Positions 1 to 9,052 of a stretch of 64,000 bases of DNA are shown here, one piece after another; position 1 is the first letter of the stretch; every line of letters begins with the position of its first letter. The notes under the pieces are model-generated. The model had not been told where the DNA came from, ran no database searches, and saw nothing but the letters and a program-made list of their open reading frames with translations. Made by a program: the position numbers and the translations under genes. Source of the stretch: Syntrophus aciditrophicus SB (GTDB lineage Bacteria > Desulfobacterota > Syntrophia > Syntrophales > Syntrophaceae); the NCBI RefSeq assembly GCF_000013405.1, contig NC_007759.1, forward strand, positions 1,117,001 to 1,181,000, in the 5' to 3' direction.

Positions 1-920
1 CTTTTAAAATCATCATGCAGTGCAAGGAGGGGGAAAATATCCTGGAAGGCGTCGTTCATAAAATGAATGTTGTCGCCGACAAACTGAATGGGGGTATTGA
101 TCTCGTGGGCGATTCCCGCCGCCAGCAGACCCACCGATTCCAGCTTCTGGGATTGAAAATCATGCATCTCCCTCTGTCGCTTTTCCGTGATATCCATGGA
201 ATTTCCCAGGATTGCCGGCTTTCCTTCATATGTGATAGAGGTGACGGTTTCCATAATCCACCGTATCTCACCATCCTTGGTCACGATCCTGAACTCGTAA
301 GGGGTCGTTCTCTTGCCTTTCAGCATGTCCCCGGCATTTTTATTTTCCTCTTCCTTGTCCCGGGGATGAACCAGTATGTCCGTGCTCCGGCCCAGCAGCT
401 CTGTCCGGGTGTAGCCCCCATAGGATGCGGCGTTGCTGTTGATGAAACGAAATCTGCCGTCCTGAACCACATAAACCCCGGCGTAGGAATGTTCGGCAAG
501 GATACGATAGATCGATTCCCGTTCCCTGACCATCTCTTCCGCTCTTTTCCTCTCGGTGATATCCATCATAACGTGGACCATTCCCTGGGGGAGCAAGCCT
601 CCGCCGATGGGATTGCTGGTGATGAGAAAATCTCCAGAAATTCCAGGGATGTGGACTTCACGGACACCTTCGGCAAAAGGATCGACTTCAGGGAGTTCGC
701 TGCCGAAGAAAAGGACATTAATGGGTTGCCCGATAATCTTCCGATAGGACATGCCCAGCCGGACGATGACGGCACGGTTGCAGCGAACCACTCTTTTTCC
801 GGCATCCGTGACTAAAGTCAGCTCCGAGAGGGTGTCAAATATCGTTTCCCATCCCCTGGAATTCTGCATGAAGAGTTCCGCTTCCAGTTCAAAGGAAGGC
901 TTGTTCGGAATATCAGACAT
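1..920 (-). CDS. PAS-domain sensor histidine kinase, C-terminus outside the window
   Basis: Membrane-independent sensor kinase reading leftwards off the window edge; 306 residues are visible. Two PAS/PAC modules can be seen, about residues 20-135 (ending MDITERKRAEE) and 145-260 (ending MDITEKRQRE). They are followed by a histidine phosphoacceptor box, LAAGIAHEINTPIQFV, with the predicted phospho-His at residue 272. The ATP-binding domain lies beyond base 1. The ATG directly abuts the TAA stop of the upstream response-regulator gene, so the two are co-transcribed and probably form a two-component pair. No transmembrane segment is visible, so a cytoplasmic signal is likely. The ligand cannot be told from sequence. 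Confidence 0.88.
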   Translation of the reverse strand, partial: MSDIPNKPSFELEAELFMQNSRGWETIFDTLSELTLVTDAGKRVVRCNRAVIVRLGMSYRKIIGQPINVLFFGSELPEVDPFAEGVREVHIPGISGDFLITSNPIGGGLLPQGMVHVMMDITERKRAEEMVRERESIYRILAEHSYAGVYVVQDGRFRFINSNAASYGGYTRTELLGRSTDILVHPRDKEEENKNAGDMLKGKRTTPYEFRIVTKDGEIRWIMETVTSITYEGKPAILGNSMDITEKRQREMHDFQSQKLESVGLLAAGIAHEINTPIQFVGDNIHFMNDAFQDIFPLLALHDDFK

Positions 921-2078
921 TTATTGACTCTCTTCTTCTGCGTAAACGGGCATCAGGACACGGACGGTTTCCGCTCCCGTCTGGCGGATAAGAAAATTCT
1001 TGAGACGCTGGCATGTAGATTCGTTGACTTCATATCCTTTAGGGACAACCAATATCCCATGTGTATTCCGAATGTCCGCATCGATGATCATGCCCTCGCG
1101 GAGGTCATCGATCCGGATGTTGCGGACTCCCTGATCTCTCCGGGGTAAATCCAGAATGGCAAGCATATTCAGCAGGGTGCGATCATAAAGGCCGATCCGT
1201 TCTGACATGATCCTGATGGCTTCTTCCGGCTCATAATTTCGGATCAGGAGGATGTCAAAGTCCGTAAGCACCTTGAGAAGATTTGCCCCGATGCGAACAG
1301 CTTCGTGGAAATCGCCGTTTTTGAAAGCCGTGGGCTCGGAACAGGGGGTGTTCTGCCGGTTGATCATCAATGCGACCGCAGACAGGCGGGGGATGTTGGC
1401 CAGCAGCATTCCCGCCGTTTCAGGTACGGCGTCGATCATTTCCTGTTCACGACCCGTCAGCTTCTCCCCGATAAGATGTTTCGTGATTGTTTCGGGCGGG
1501 ATATTGACAAATCCGATGGAAGACAGCAACGCGGCGATTTCGTACTGCCACGAGTCGGGAAACTCCAGCCTGGCGACGATCTGGGCTGCGTATTTCCTCA
1601 GGCGCGTGGCTTGGCTGAAAGCGGCGGGGGCGGACAGGGACAGAATGTCTACAAGGACCTTGATGCTGCCTTTGAGTGTTTTTTCAAGCAGTTCCTTTTC
1701 TGCCGTAATCAGACGATACTGATCCAGTGCCGCGTCGAGAGCAACCGTTAAATTTTCCAGGGAGCAGGGTTTAGTGAGGAAGCGGAAAATTGCCCCCTCG
1801 TTGATGGCATTGATGGCGGTCTTCTGGTCCGCGTACCCGGTAAGCATGATGCGGATGCTATCCGGAGCGACACGGCGGACCTGGGTCAGAAATTCAATTC
1901 CATTCATTTCCGGCATGCGCATGTCTGATACAACCACAGCAAAGGGACCGTCCGACTGAATCAGCTGCAGACCCTTTTCCCCACCGTCCGCCGTGTGGAT
2001 AGCATACTTCCTGCGAAGCTGGCGCTTCAATCCATCCAGTACAAATTGTTCATCATCCACCAACAGAATTTTTTCCAT
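921..2078 (-). CDS. Response regulator with a degenerate HD-GYP/HDOD-like output domain
   Basis: 385 residues. The N-terminal receiver domain (1-120) has the acidic pair D8-D9, phosphoacceptor Asp52 (VVVSDMRMPEMNG) and the conserved Lys in FLTKPCS. Residues about 145-290 resemble the helical HD-GYP fold (LRKYAAQIVARLEF, IGFVNIPPETI), but the metal-binding HD pair is replaced by serines (ALLSSIGF) and no GYP motif is seen. It is therefore probably not an active cyclic-di-GMP phosphodiesterase. A C-terminal module of about 60 residues (DLREGMIIDADIRNT) resembles the tail often found after such domains. The gene is first in an operon with the PAS kinase, whose ATG abuts this stop codon. Confidence 0.85.
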   Translation of the reverse strand: MEKILLVDDEQFVLDGLKRQLRRKYAIHTADGGEKGLQLIQSDGPFAVVVSDMRMPEMNGIEFLTQVRRVAPDSIRIMLTGYADQKTAINAINEGAIFRFLTKPCSLENLTVALDAALDQYRLITAEKELLEKTLKGSIKVLVDILSLSAPAAFSQATRLRKYAAQIVARLEFPDSWQYEIAALLSSIGFVNIPPETITKHLIGEKLTGREQEMIDAVPETAGMLLANIPRLSAVALMINRQNTPCSEPTAFKNGDFHEAVRIGANLLKVLTDFDILLIRNYEPEEAIRIMSERIGLYDRTLLNMLAILDLPRRDQGVRNIRIDDLREGMIIDADIRNTHGILVVPKGYEVNESTCQRLKNFLIRQTGAETVRVLMPVYAEEESQ

Positions 2079-2378
2079 AATCCTCGCCCTTCCTCATTCC
2101 ATTATCCTGGGATGTCTGATGTGTTCAAGCAATAGAGGTGCCATGGGATATCGCGCAGCACAGCCTGGTTAAAGGGATAGGGGTGAACGGTCGTCCCAAC
2201 ACGAGGATATAAGGCAGACTGGAACGGCTGCCTTCTGAACAAGCTCGATAAATTTGCTTTATCGCAAATCGTACCAAAAAGGCCTTGGTCGCTGAATGAG
2301 GAGAACGTCTTGAAGGTTTATGTTGACGTGATTTGGGGGATGTTTATGGAAAGGGATTTCGATCAGCAAGTCGCCGTG
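2079..2378. other. Intergenic region, 300 bp
   Basis: Separates hydF (ending at 2379) from the regulator gene starting at 2078; both are on the minus strand. It should carry the regulator promoter. The only structure seen is a palindrome at 2246-2264 (CGATAAA, 5-nt spacer, TTTATCG), which could be an operator or a weak hairpin. No gene is supported here. Confidence 0.5.
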
Positions 2379-3641
2379 TTACTGCAACTGATGCTCTTTC
2401 ATCTTCCGGTCGAAGGCGAGAAGAGCGGAAGGAAAGGGGGAGAGGGTCCGGCGAACAATGCCTTGGGTGAAGGAAATCGCCAGACCATAGTTGGTGATCG
2501 GGACACCGGCTTCCCGGGCCTGCTGCATCCGGCTGAGCATTTCCCGCCGAGTCAGCATGCAGGCGCCGCAGTGGATGATCAGTTTGTAATCCTGGAGGTT
2601 ATCCGGATAATTCCTTCCTGCGGAAACGTCCGTTTGAATGTCTCCTCCCACATACTGCTTCAGCCAGCGGGGGATCTTTACCCGACCGATGTCATCCTGC
2701 AGAGGGTGATGGGAACAGGCCTCGGCAATGAGCACCCGATCCCCGGATTGCAGGGCTTCAATGTGCGCAGCCCCCTCGGCTGCCGTGACGAGATCCCCTT
2801 TCTGGCGTGCGAAAAGGATGGAAAAGGTGGTCAGGGGGATTTCCGGGGACACATCGGCGGAAACCTTGAGAACAGCCTGAGAATCGCAGACAACGACATC
2901 CGGCGTCCGTTTCAGCAGGGACAGGGTGGCCGGCAGTTCTCTATCCTTGACGATAACGACGGCTGCGTCGTTGTCCAGCGCATCGCGGATCGTCTGAACC
3001 TGGGGAAGGATCAGACGGCCTTTCGGTGCCTGCAAATCAATGGGAACAACCAGAACGGCAAGCCCTCCGGGAGGCATAAGATCTCCCACCAGGGGCGGAG
3101 GCTGCACGAAATCGTTGGGGACGATTTCCAGAAGCTGCCGCTTCAGGATGTCCAGAAAGGAATCGCGCTTTTGGGCATCGATAGTGGATACGGGTATGAT
3201 GTGAAGCGTTTTTGCCTGCACGTCGCGAAGGAATTGTCCTGATGGACGATGGAGATCGATTTTGTTGATAGCCACGATGACGGGGGTCTTCCGTCTGTTC
3301 ATTTCAGCCAGGACTTCTTCTTCATAAGTTCCCCAGAAGTCTGGCTCCGTGACCAGAATGGCGACATCCGCACGGTCAAAAATCTTCTCCGTTTTTTTCA
3401 GTCGCAGTGAGGAAAGTTTCGAGACGTCATCCAGTCCCGCCGTATCGAGAAAGAGAACGGGTCCCAGGGGCAGAAGTTCCATGGCCTTTTCCACGACATC
3501 CGTCGTGGTTCCCGCCACAGGAGAAGTAATGGCGATATCCTGACCGGTAATCATGTTCAAGATGCTGGATTTACCGACGTTGGTGCGCCCCAGGAGGGCT
3601 ATGTGCAGGCGGTTTCCCTTAGGTGTGGCATCCATATTCAT
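2379..3641 (-). CDS. hydF: [FeFe] hydrogenase H-cluster maturation GTPase HydF
   Basis: HydF is the scaffold on which the 2Fe subcluster of the H-cluster is assembled with HydE and HydG and then passed to apo-hydrogenase. The protein has 420 residues. The N-terminal Era-like GTPase domain (about 10-175) has a P-loop GRTNVGKSS, a DTAG switch and an NKID base-recognition motif. The C-terminal cluster-binding domain carries the family signature ACSHHPL and, about 50 residues later, HCGACM (the CxH...HCxxC iron-sulfur site). It lies on the same strand just downstream of the hydrogenase structural genes, which supports the role. HydE and HydG are not in the window. The start is either the ATG at 3641 or the ATG two codons later, which has better spacing from AAGGA. 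Confidence 0.95.
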   Translation of the reverse strand: MNMDATPKGNRLHIALLGRTNVGKSSILNMITGQDIAITSPVAGTTTDVVEKAMELLPLGPVLFLDTAGLDDVSKLSSLRLKKTEKIFDRADVAILVTEPDFWGTYEEEVLAEMNRRKTPVIVAINKIDLHRPSGQFLRDVQAKTLHIIPVSTIDAQKRDSFLDILKRQLLEIVPNDFVQPPPLVGDLMPPGGLAVLVVPIDLQAPKGRLILPQVQTIRDALDNDAAVVIVKDRELPATLSLLKRTPDVVVCDSQAVLKVSADVSPEIPLTTFSILFARQKGDLVTAAEGAAHIEALQSGDRVLIAEACSHHPLQDDIGRVKIPRWLKQYVGGDIQTDVSAGRNYPDNLQDYKLIIHCGACMLTRREMLSRMQQAREAGVPITNYGLAISFTQGIVRRTLSPFPSALLAFDRKMKEHQLQ

Positions 3642-4001
3642 TGATCCTTGATACCAAGATTGCCTGCATCCAAGATCACAGGGAAGCAGGAAGAAGGCGA
3701 TGCAGCCGTACCGATAATCCGTCGAGGTGTCGACGACGAAGCCGGCACAGTCAGCAGAATGAAGACGACTTGGTATAAAATAACCTGACCTGTATCAAAA
3801 GAAAGGGGATACAGCAATGGCGGAAAAAGAGAAAAGCATTTCTTCACCATAAAAATCGTATTGCTGCTGCATCCAAAAGCAGGGGGCAGGCCGATAAGGT
3901 CTGCCCCCTATGTTATTGGTTAAATGACTGTTTCAGTAACGAGGGATAGGATCAAAGCGCCTCGCGGACTGCTCTCCCGGCATGAAAATCATAGCCGGTT
4001 C
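3642..4001. other. Intergenic region between hydA and hydF
   Basis: About 360 bp without a convincing gene. It contains the hairpin at 3881-3909 after hydA and should contain the hydF promoter. A 70-codon open frame at 3638-3850 on the minus strand has no recognisable domain and no convincing ribosome binding site. Confidence 0.5.
3881..3909 (-). terminator. Hairpin terminator downstream of hydA
   Basis: Stem AGGGGGCAG / CTGCCCCCT, nine perfect G/C-rich pairs around an 11-base loop, about 95 bp past the hydA stop. On the minus strand it is followed by GCTTTTGG, so the U-run is short. It probably separates hydA from hydF, at least partly. Confidence 0.55.
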
Positions 4002-5807
4002 TCAGTCCTTTTCACACATCGCCTCAACGGTTTCCTTTTCACCGGCCGGCGATGCGTCCAGATGCGGCAACGACTGACCCCGCTGGACATAATGGGTGTG
4101 CAGGAGCTCATGGGATTTGTGTCCCAGCGGTTCCTTGAGGAATTTCTCGTAAACCGCCTTGACGGGAGGGCTCTGATGGGACTGACGGTATTGCTGCACT
4201 TCACCGTCATCCCGATAGAGGGCTCCCGCCCGCAACATGCGGATTTCATCCGTCGTCGGGATGGGCTCACCGCCGCCGGCAACGCAGCCGCCAGGACAGC
4301 ACATGACTTCGATGAAGGCATATTCCGACTTGCCGGCCCTTATTTCATCGAGGAGCTTGCGGGCATTTCCCAGTCCGTGAGCGACGGCGACCTTGACGTC
4401 ACCCAGGGCGCCGACGGGAACGGCTGCCGCCTTGACTCCTTCAAGACCGCGGACAGGCATAATATTCAGATCGCTGAGCTCTTCTCCGGTAACGACGGCG
4501 TAAACGGTGCGCAGTGCGGCTTCCATCACGCCGCCTGTCGCGCCGAATATCGTGGCCGCGCCGGTGTATTCGCCCATGGGATCGTCATATTTTTCATCGG
4601 GCAGATTGACGAAATCGATGCCGGCCTCCTTGATCATCCGGGCCAGCTCGCGAGTCGTCAGCACGACGTCCACATCCTGATATCCGCTGCTCTTCATCTC
4701 CGGCCTCTGTGCCTCGTATTTCTTGGCCGTGCAGGGCATGATGGACACGGAGAAAATGTTTGCGGGATCGATTCCGGAAACCTGGGCATAATAGGTTTTT
4801 GCCAGGGCGCCGAACATCTGCTGGGGTGATTTGCAGGTGGACAGATGTCCCAGAAGATCCGGATAGAAGTGTTCGCAGAACTTGATCCAGCCGGGGCTGC
4901 AGGAAGTGATCATGGGAAGGGTGCCTCCTTCCTTGACCCGCTTCAGGAGCTCGTTCCCCTCCTCGATGATGGTGAGGTCGGCGGTAAAGTTAGTATCAAA
5001 AACCTTGTCGAATCCCAGGCGACGGAGTGCGGCGATCATTTTCCCGGTGACCAGGGAGCCGGGAGGCATTCCAAATTCCTCACCCAGGGCGGCGCGGATG
5101 GCCGGCGCTTCCTGGACGACGACATGCCTGGTCGGATCCTGAAGGGCTTTCCATACTTCGTCCACCTGATCCTTCTCATAAAGCGCGCCCACCGGGCAGG
5201 CCATGACACACTGACCGCAATTGACGCAGTTGGTTTCGTTCAGAGGCAGATTGAAAGCAGGAGAAACCGTGGATTCATAACCACGGTTCATGGGGCTCAG
5301 AGCGGCCACGGTCTGAATGGATTCGCAGACGGTGACGCACCGGCGGCAGTTGATGCATTTGCTGCTGTCGCGCACGATCGCCGGGCTGGAAGTGTCCAGT
5401 TCGCGGTCTCTGTCGAATTCTTCCGAATCGTAACGGATATTCTTGACGCCGACCATTTCAGCGACTTTCTGCAGCTCACAGTTTCCGTTACGGACACAGA
5501 AATTGCACTCCTGAGGATGGCTGGCCAGGATCAGTTCGACAATCATTTTTCGTGCCTGTCGAACTTTGTCCGAATTGGTAAAAACCTTCATGCCGTTCTG
5601 CGCGGGATAGGCACAGGACGCGGCCAGGCTCGGCATGCCTTCCACTTCGACCACGCAGACCCTGCAGGCTCCCGGGGTGTGATCCTTGTCGAACCAGGCG
5701 CAAAGCGTGGGAATGTTGACGCCTGCCTTCTGTGCCGCCTGATACAGGGTGGCGCCGGCTTCTACTTCTACATCGATATTGTTTACCGTCAGGTTTATTG
5801 AAGACAT
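4002..5807 (-). CDS. hydA: [FeFe] hydrogenase catalytic subunit (HndD/Hyd1A type)
   Basis: Reversibly reduces protons to H2. The protein has about 601 residues. Domains in order: a 2Fe-2S ferredoxin (Cys in GACRVC); a His-ligated 4Fe-4S site (HPQECNFC, NGNCEL); two 4Fe-4S clusters (CINCRRCVTVC, CVNCGQCVMACP); the H-cluster domain with L1 TSCSPGW, L2 MPCTAKK and L3 EVMCCPGGCVAGGG; and a C-terminal small-subunit-like segment. L1 has Ser where many group A enzymes have a second Cys, as is common in HndD-type proteins. An upstream in-frame ATG at 5819 exists, but GGAGG lies within its first codons, so the ATG at 5807 is preferred. The gene follows the NuoE-NuoF fusion and forms the NADH-linked enzyme with it. 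Confidence 0.95.
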   Translation of the reverse strand: MSSINLTVNNIDVEVEAGATLYQAAQKAGVNIPTLCAWFDKDHTPGACRVCVVEVEGMPSLAASCAYPAQNGMKVFTNSDKVRQARKMIVELILASHPQECNFCVRNGNCELQKVAEMVGVKNIRYDSEEFDRDRELDTSSPAIVRDSSKCINCRRCVTVCESIQTVAALSPMNRGYESTVSPAFNLPLNETNCVNCGQCVMACPVGALYEKDQVDEVWKALQDPTRHVVVQEAPAIRAALGEEFGMPPGSLVTGKMIAALRRLGFDKVFDTNFTADLTIIEEGNELLKRVKEGGTLPMITSCSPGWIKFCEHFYPDLLGHLSTCKSPQQMFGALAKTYYAQVSGIDPANIFSVSIMPCTAKKYEAQRPEMKSSGYQDVDVVLTTRELARMIKEAGIDFVNLPDEKYDDPMGEYTGAATIFGATGGVMEAALRTVYAVVTGEELSDLNIMPVRGLEGVKAAAVPVGALGDVKVAVAHGLGNARKLLDEIRAGKSEYAFIEVMCCPGGCVAGGGEPIPTTDEIRMLRAGALYRDDGEVQQYRQSHQSPPVKAVYEKFLKEPLGHKSHELLHTHYVQRGQSLPHLDASPAGEKETVEAMCEKD

Positions 5808-5914
5808 ATGTTCCTCCATTGGTTATTTCTGTTTCAACGAAACGAGCACAGCTCGGAAAATTATTGTTCAGTTGATATCCAGTTTGGCCTTCTGCTTTCG
5901 GATGCCGTTATTTT

Positions 5915-7738
5915 TTATAAATAATAGGCTTGCAGAGACGCATCGCACTGGGGACATTCGTAATCAGGATCACAGTGTTTGACGAATTCTTCCCGGAAAT
6001 TACGGATCATCGTTTCAATAGGCAGAATCGGAGACTGACCGAGGGCGCACAATGAAGCCAGTTTCATCATCTTTGCGGTGTCGATCATCAATTGGATGTC
6101 TTTTTCTTCGGCCTCTCTCATAGCGAATTTCTGGGCCACATAGTGGAGCTGGGAAGTGCCCAGTTTGCAGGGAATGCACTGGCCGCAGGATTCATGTTCA
6201 AAGAAGTTCAGTACATTGAGCAGGAAGTCGACGGCGCAGGTTTCCTGATCACAGACCAGAACGACGCCGGAGCCGAGGGTGACCCCTGCCTTGATGGTGG
6301 AATCGATATCCAGAGGGAGATCCATCAGATCCGCACCCAGGATGCCGCCGGCTGCCCCGCCAACCTGGGCGAATTTGAAGGACGAACCACTCTTCATGCC
6401 GCCGCCGAAGGTATCGATCATCTGCCGCAGAGTCGCGCCCATGGGGAGTTCCACAAGGCCCGTCTGGTTGACCTTGCCGGAGAGGCAATACAATTTTGTT
6501 CCGGCACAGGTTGCCGTCCCTACAGATTTAAACCAGTCGGCGCCTCTGGCGACGATCATTGGAATGGAGGAGAGGGTTTCGACGTTGTTCACGTTGGAGG
6601 GCATTCCCATGAATCCGGCGGCCGCTGGGAATGGGGGACGCACGCGCGGATAGCCCCTTTTCCCTTCCATGGAGTTGATCAGGGAGGTTTCCTCGCCGCA
6701 CACATAAGCTCCGCCGCCTTCCTTGACAAAGATGTCGAAATCGAAGTTCGAACCGAAGATCTTTTTCCCGAGGAACCCTTTTGCCCGGGCCTGGTCGATG
6801 GCTGACTGCAGACGTTCGATGGAGCGCCGGTATTCACCTCTTACGTAAATGTAGCCCAGCGTCGCGCCGATGGCATACCCGCACAGAAGCATGCCCTCGA
6901 TTAACTGCTGGGGATTTTCTTCCATCAGAACGCGGTCCTTGAATGTTCCCGGTTCGCCTTCGTCGGCGTTGCAGATCACGTATTTCTGCATCTCTCCTTT
7001 CGGGACAAAGGACCATTTCACTCCTACGGGGAACCCGGCGCCGCCGCGGCCTCTGAGGCCGGAATCCTTGACGATGCCGATGACCTGCTCGGGTGAGTAT
7101 TCGGCAAAAGCCTTGCGGGCCGCTTCGTAACCGCCGTTCTGGAGATAGCTTTCGATGCTGGCGGGATCCACCTTGCCGACGTTTTCCAGAAGGCGTCTGG
7201 TCTGCTGGCTGTTGTTGATGATAACCGCCCGACCTTCAATCCCGGGGCCGTATTCCGCCTTAAAGGCGGGTTCCCTGGCCGAGTAACTGTCCAGGATTTC
7301 CTTGATATTGCTTTCCGACAGGTTTCCATGCATATCATAATTGACCATCATGGCCGGAGCTGCAGAACAGAGCCCGAGACATTCACACTCTTCAAGATGG
7401 AAAAGGCCGTCCGCGGTGGTTTCTCCCGCCCTGATGCCCAGATGATTTTCAATGACATCAAAGATTGTACGGGCTCCCATGACATGACAGGGTCCCGATT
7501 TGCAGACCCGGATAATAAATTTGGCGCGGGGTTCAGTGCTGAACATCGTGTAGAAACTGGTGAATCCCGAAATGGCGCTTTGCGGCAGATCCATCTTCAT
7601 GGCCAGTGTGTTCAGAACGGAAACATCCAGCACATTCCGGCCGGAAAGGTTTTCCAGATCTCGGAGTATTGCCATGAGATGCTCGCGGGCATTGCCTCTT
7701 GCCGCAATTACATTTTCGATATCCTGTACTGTAATCAT
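5915..7738 (-). CDS. hydB: NADH-binding hydrogenase subunit, NuoE-NuoF fusion
   Basis: Diaphorase subunit moving electrons between NADH and the hydrogenase. The protein has 607 residues. Residues 1-155 are a NuoE-like thioredoxin-fold domain with 2Fe-2S ligands in CKSGPCH and ECECLGLC. The rest is NuoF-like, with the FMN/NADH glycine-rich segment GLRGRGGAGFP, the acidic GEEGTF-like region ADEGEPGTF and the N3 cluster motif SCGQCIPCK plus a later Cys. There is no C-terminal two-cluster ferredoxin domain such as that of Thermotoga HydB. AAAGGAG precedes the ATG by about 10 bases. It is first in an operon with hydA, 107 bp upstream. The fused NuoE domain would replace a separate gamma subunit. 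Confidence 0.93.
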   Translation of the reverse strand: MITVQDIENVIAARGNAREHLMAILRDLENLSGRNVLDVSVLNTLAMKMDLPQSAISGFTSFYTMFSTEPRAKFIIRVCKSGPCHVMGARTIFDVIENHLGIRAGETTADGLFHLEECECLGLCSAAPAMMVNYDMHGNLSESNIKEILDSYSAREPAFKAEYGPGIEGRAVIINNSQQTRRLLENVGKVDPASIESYLQNGGYEAARKAFAEYSPEQVIGIVKDSGLRGRGGAGFPVGVKWSFVPKGEMQKYVICNADEGEPGTFKDRVLMEENPQQLIEGMLLCGYAIGATLGYIYVRGEYRRSIERLQSAIDQARAKGFLGKKIFGSNFDFDIFVKEGGGAYVCGEETSLINSMEGKRGYPRVRPPFPAAAGFMGMPSNVNNVETLSSIPMIVARGADWFKSVGTATCAGTKLYCLSGKVNQTGLVELPMGATLRQMIDTFGGGMKSGSSFKFAQVGGAAGGILGADLMDLPLDIDSTIKAGVTLGSGVVLVCDQETCAVDFLLNVLNFFEHESCGQCIPCKLGTSQLHYVAQKFAMREAEEKDIQLMIDTAKMMKLASLCALGQSPILPIETMIRNFREEFVKHCDPDYECPQCDASLQAYYL

Positions 7739-8125
7739 CTTCCACTGTCTCCTTTACGTTATGTAACTTCCAAAATCAAAACATCAGACAACTCGTGCTG
7801 ATGAAACAACCTGATTTAAAAAGCATAGCAGACGATATGCTTCAATTGTGCGAGGGTAAACAGGAAATCATTGCCGCAAAAAGAAGAAATTATTATTTTG
7901 TTTTGATAAGGATTAACGGGATAAAACATAAACATTTCACTGCGACGGGGTATGAGGCATCAATTGATTTTTAAATGTGTGCCTTTTTTCATAAGTTCTT
8001 AAAAAAGTCAATAAAATATAACATATAGATACATTGTAACTGTATATTGATTACATGCAGATTAAAGATTGGCGTATTGATTGAGCCAGGTTCTGATGAT
8101 TTTGAAAGAAAATGGAGGGGGTATT
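7739..8125. other. Intergenic region upstream of the hydrogenase operon
   Basis: About 390 AT-rich bases between two minus-strand genes, expected to hold the hydB promoter. No strong sigma70 match was found. A 57-codon plus-strand frame is listed separately with low confidence. Confidence 0.45.
7801..7974 (+). CDS. Possible small protein, 57 residues, unrecognised
   Basis: An open frame from ATG at 7801 to TAA at 7974 in an otherwise empty region. The second half (RRNYYFVLIRINGIKHKHF) alternates hydrophobic and basic residues like a beta hairpin. No Shine-Dalgarno sequence is apparent and codon use is AT-rich compared with neighbours. It may be non-coding; it is listed only because it fills a gene-free gap. 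Confidence 0.22.
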   Translation: MKQPDLKSIADDMLQLCEGKQEIIAAKRRNYYFVLIRINGIKHKHFTATGYEASIDF

Positions 8126-8806
8126 CTAAGAGATAAAAAAGTACGCCCACAAAACGGCGTAGAACAGGGCGGGAATAAAGTTGCCGATGCGGATTCTGGT
8201 CATCTCCAGGATGTTGGTACCGATGGCCATGATGATCACCCCCCCGGTGGCTGTAATGGCAGTCAGAATTGCGGGTTTCTGCAGAAAGAGAAGCGATGAG
8301 GCGAGCAGGGTTATGCTTCCCTGGAAAACGAAGACGGAAAGAGCGGAAAAGAGGACTCCGATACCCAGGGTGGCTGAGAAGGCGATGGCGGAAATGCCAT
8401 CGAGAAGGGATTTGAAGTACAGCGTTCTCGCATCTCCGATCGTACCATCCTGTATAGAGCCGACAATAGCCATGGCGCCGGTTACATAGAGAAGGGAAGC
8501 GGATACAAAGCCCTGAACAAAAGTTGAGGATGTGGAACGGAAACGGGTTTTCAGCCATTCCCCCAGAGCTTCGACCCTCTGCTCGATCTTGAGAAGTTCT
8601 CCCGTGATCCCTCCTGCAAGCAGGCAGGCGGTGACAATCAGAACATCCTTTGCCGTGAAGGCCATTTGCAGGCCGAGGAGAATCACGGCGAGGCCGATCG
8701 CCTGCATGACGATCGTCTTGAATCGTTCGTGAAGCCGTTTACCGAGAACTAACCCCACCAGACTACCGGCAATTATGGCCCCCGTGTTTGCAAAGGTTCC
8801 TGTCAC
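8126..8806 (-). CDS. DUF554 family integral membrane protein
   Basis: 226 residues with about six or seven hydrophobic segments spread over the whole length. The N-terminus MTGTFANTGAIIAGSLVGL followed by LGKRLHERF, and the central LLAGGITGELLKIEQRVE, are typical of the DUF554 (YqgA/YdfK) family of inner-membrane proteins, whose substrate is unknown. A monocistronic unit is likely: the next gene upstream is divergent and the hydrogenase operon downstream starts about 390 bp away. Family assignment is firm, function is not. Confidence 0.85.
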   Translation of the reverse strand: MTGTFANTGAIIAGSLVGLVLGKRLHERFKTIVMQAIGLAVILLGLQMAFTAKDVLIVTACLLAGGITGELLKIEQRVEALGEWLKTRFRSTSSTFVQGFVSASLLYVTGAMAIVGSIQDGTIGDARTLYFKSLLDGISAIAFSATLGIGVLFSALSVFVFQGSITLLASSLLFLQKPAILTAITATGGVIIMAIGTNILEMTRIRIGNFIPALFYAVLWAYFFIS

Positions 8807-9052
8807 GTTCAGTTCCTCCGATCTTATAACTGTTCCAAGCTTTCCGGGGCTATCTGTAACGAAAGATTTCCATCCGTGTCAAGATGAATCTCCTGAAGCG
8901 AACATCATAGGAAGCGCAATCGCCGGCCGGAGGAGTGGATTTCTGAAAATTCATCTTTTTCGGAAGAGTCCTTTATGCTAATGAAGAACGCCTTCTTGAG
9001 ATAAACGATTGAACAGAAAGAAAAAACAGACGGAAGGAACATCCTGGATTTC

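Noticed and set aside
15-815. Long plus-strand open frame over the first 800 bases
   Set aside because: It is antisense to a clear PAS histidine kinase reading leftwards; the plus-strand product has no domain.
2310-3242. 310-codon plus-strand frame
   Set aside because: Antisense to hydF, which has all family motifs.
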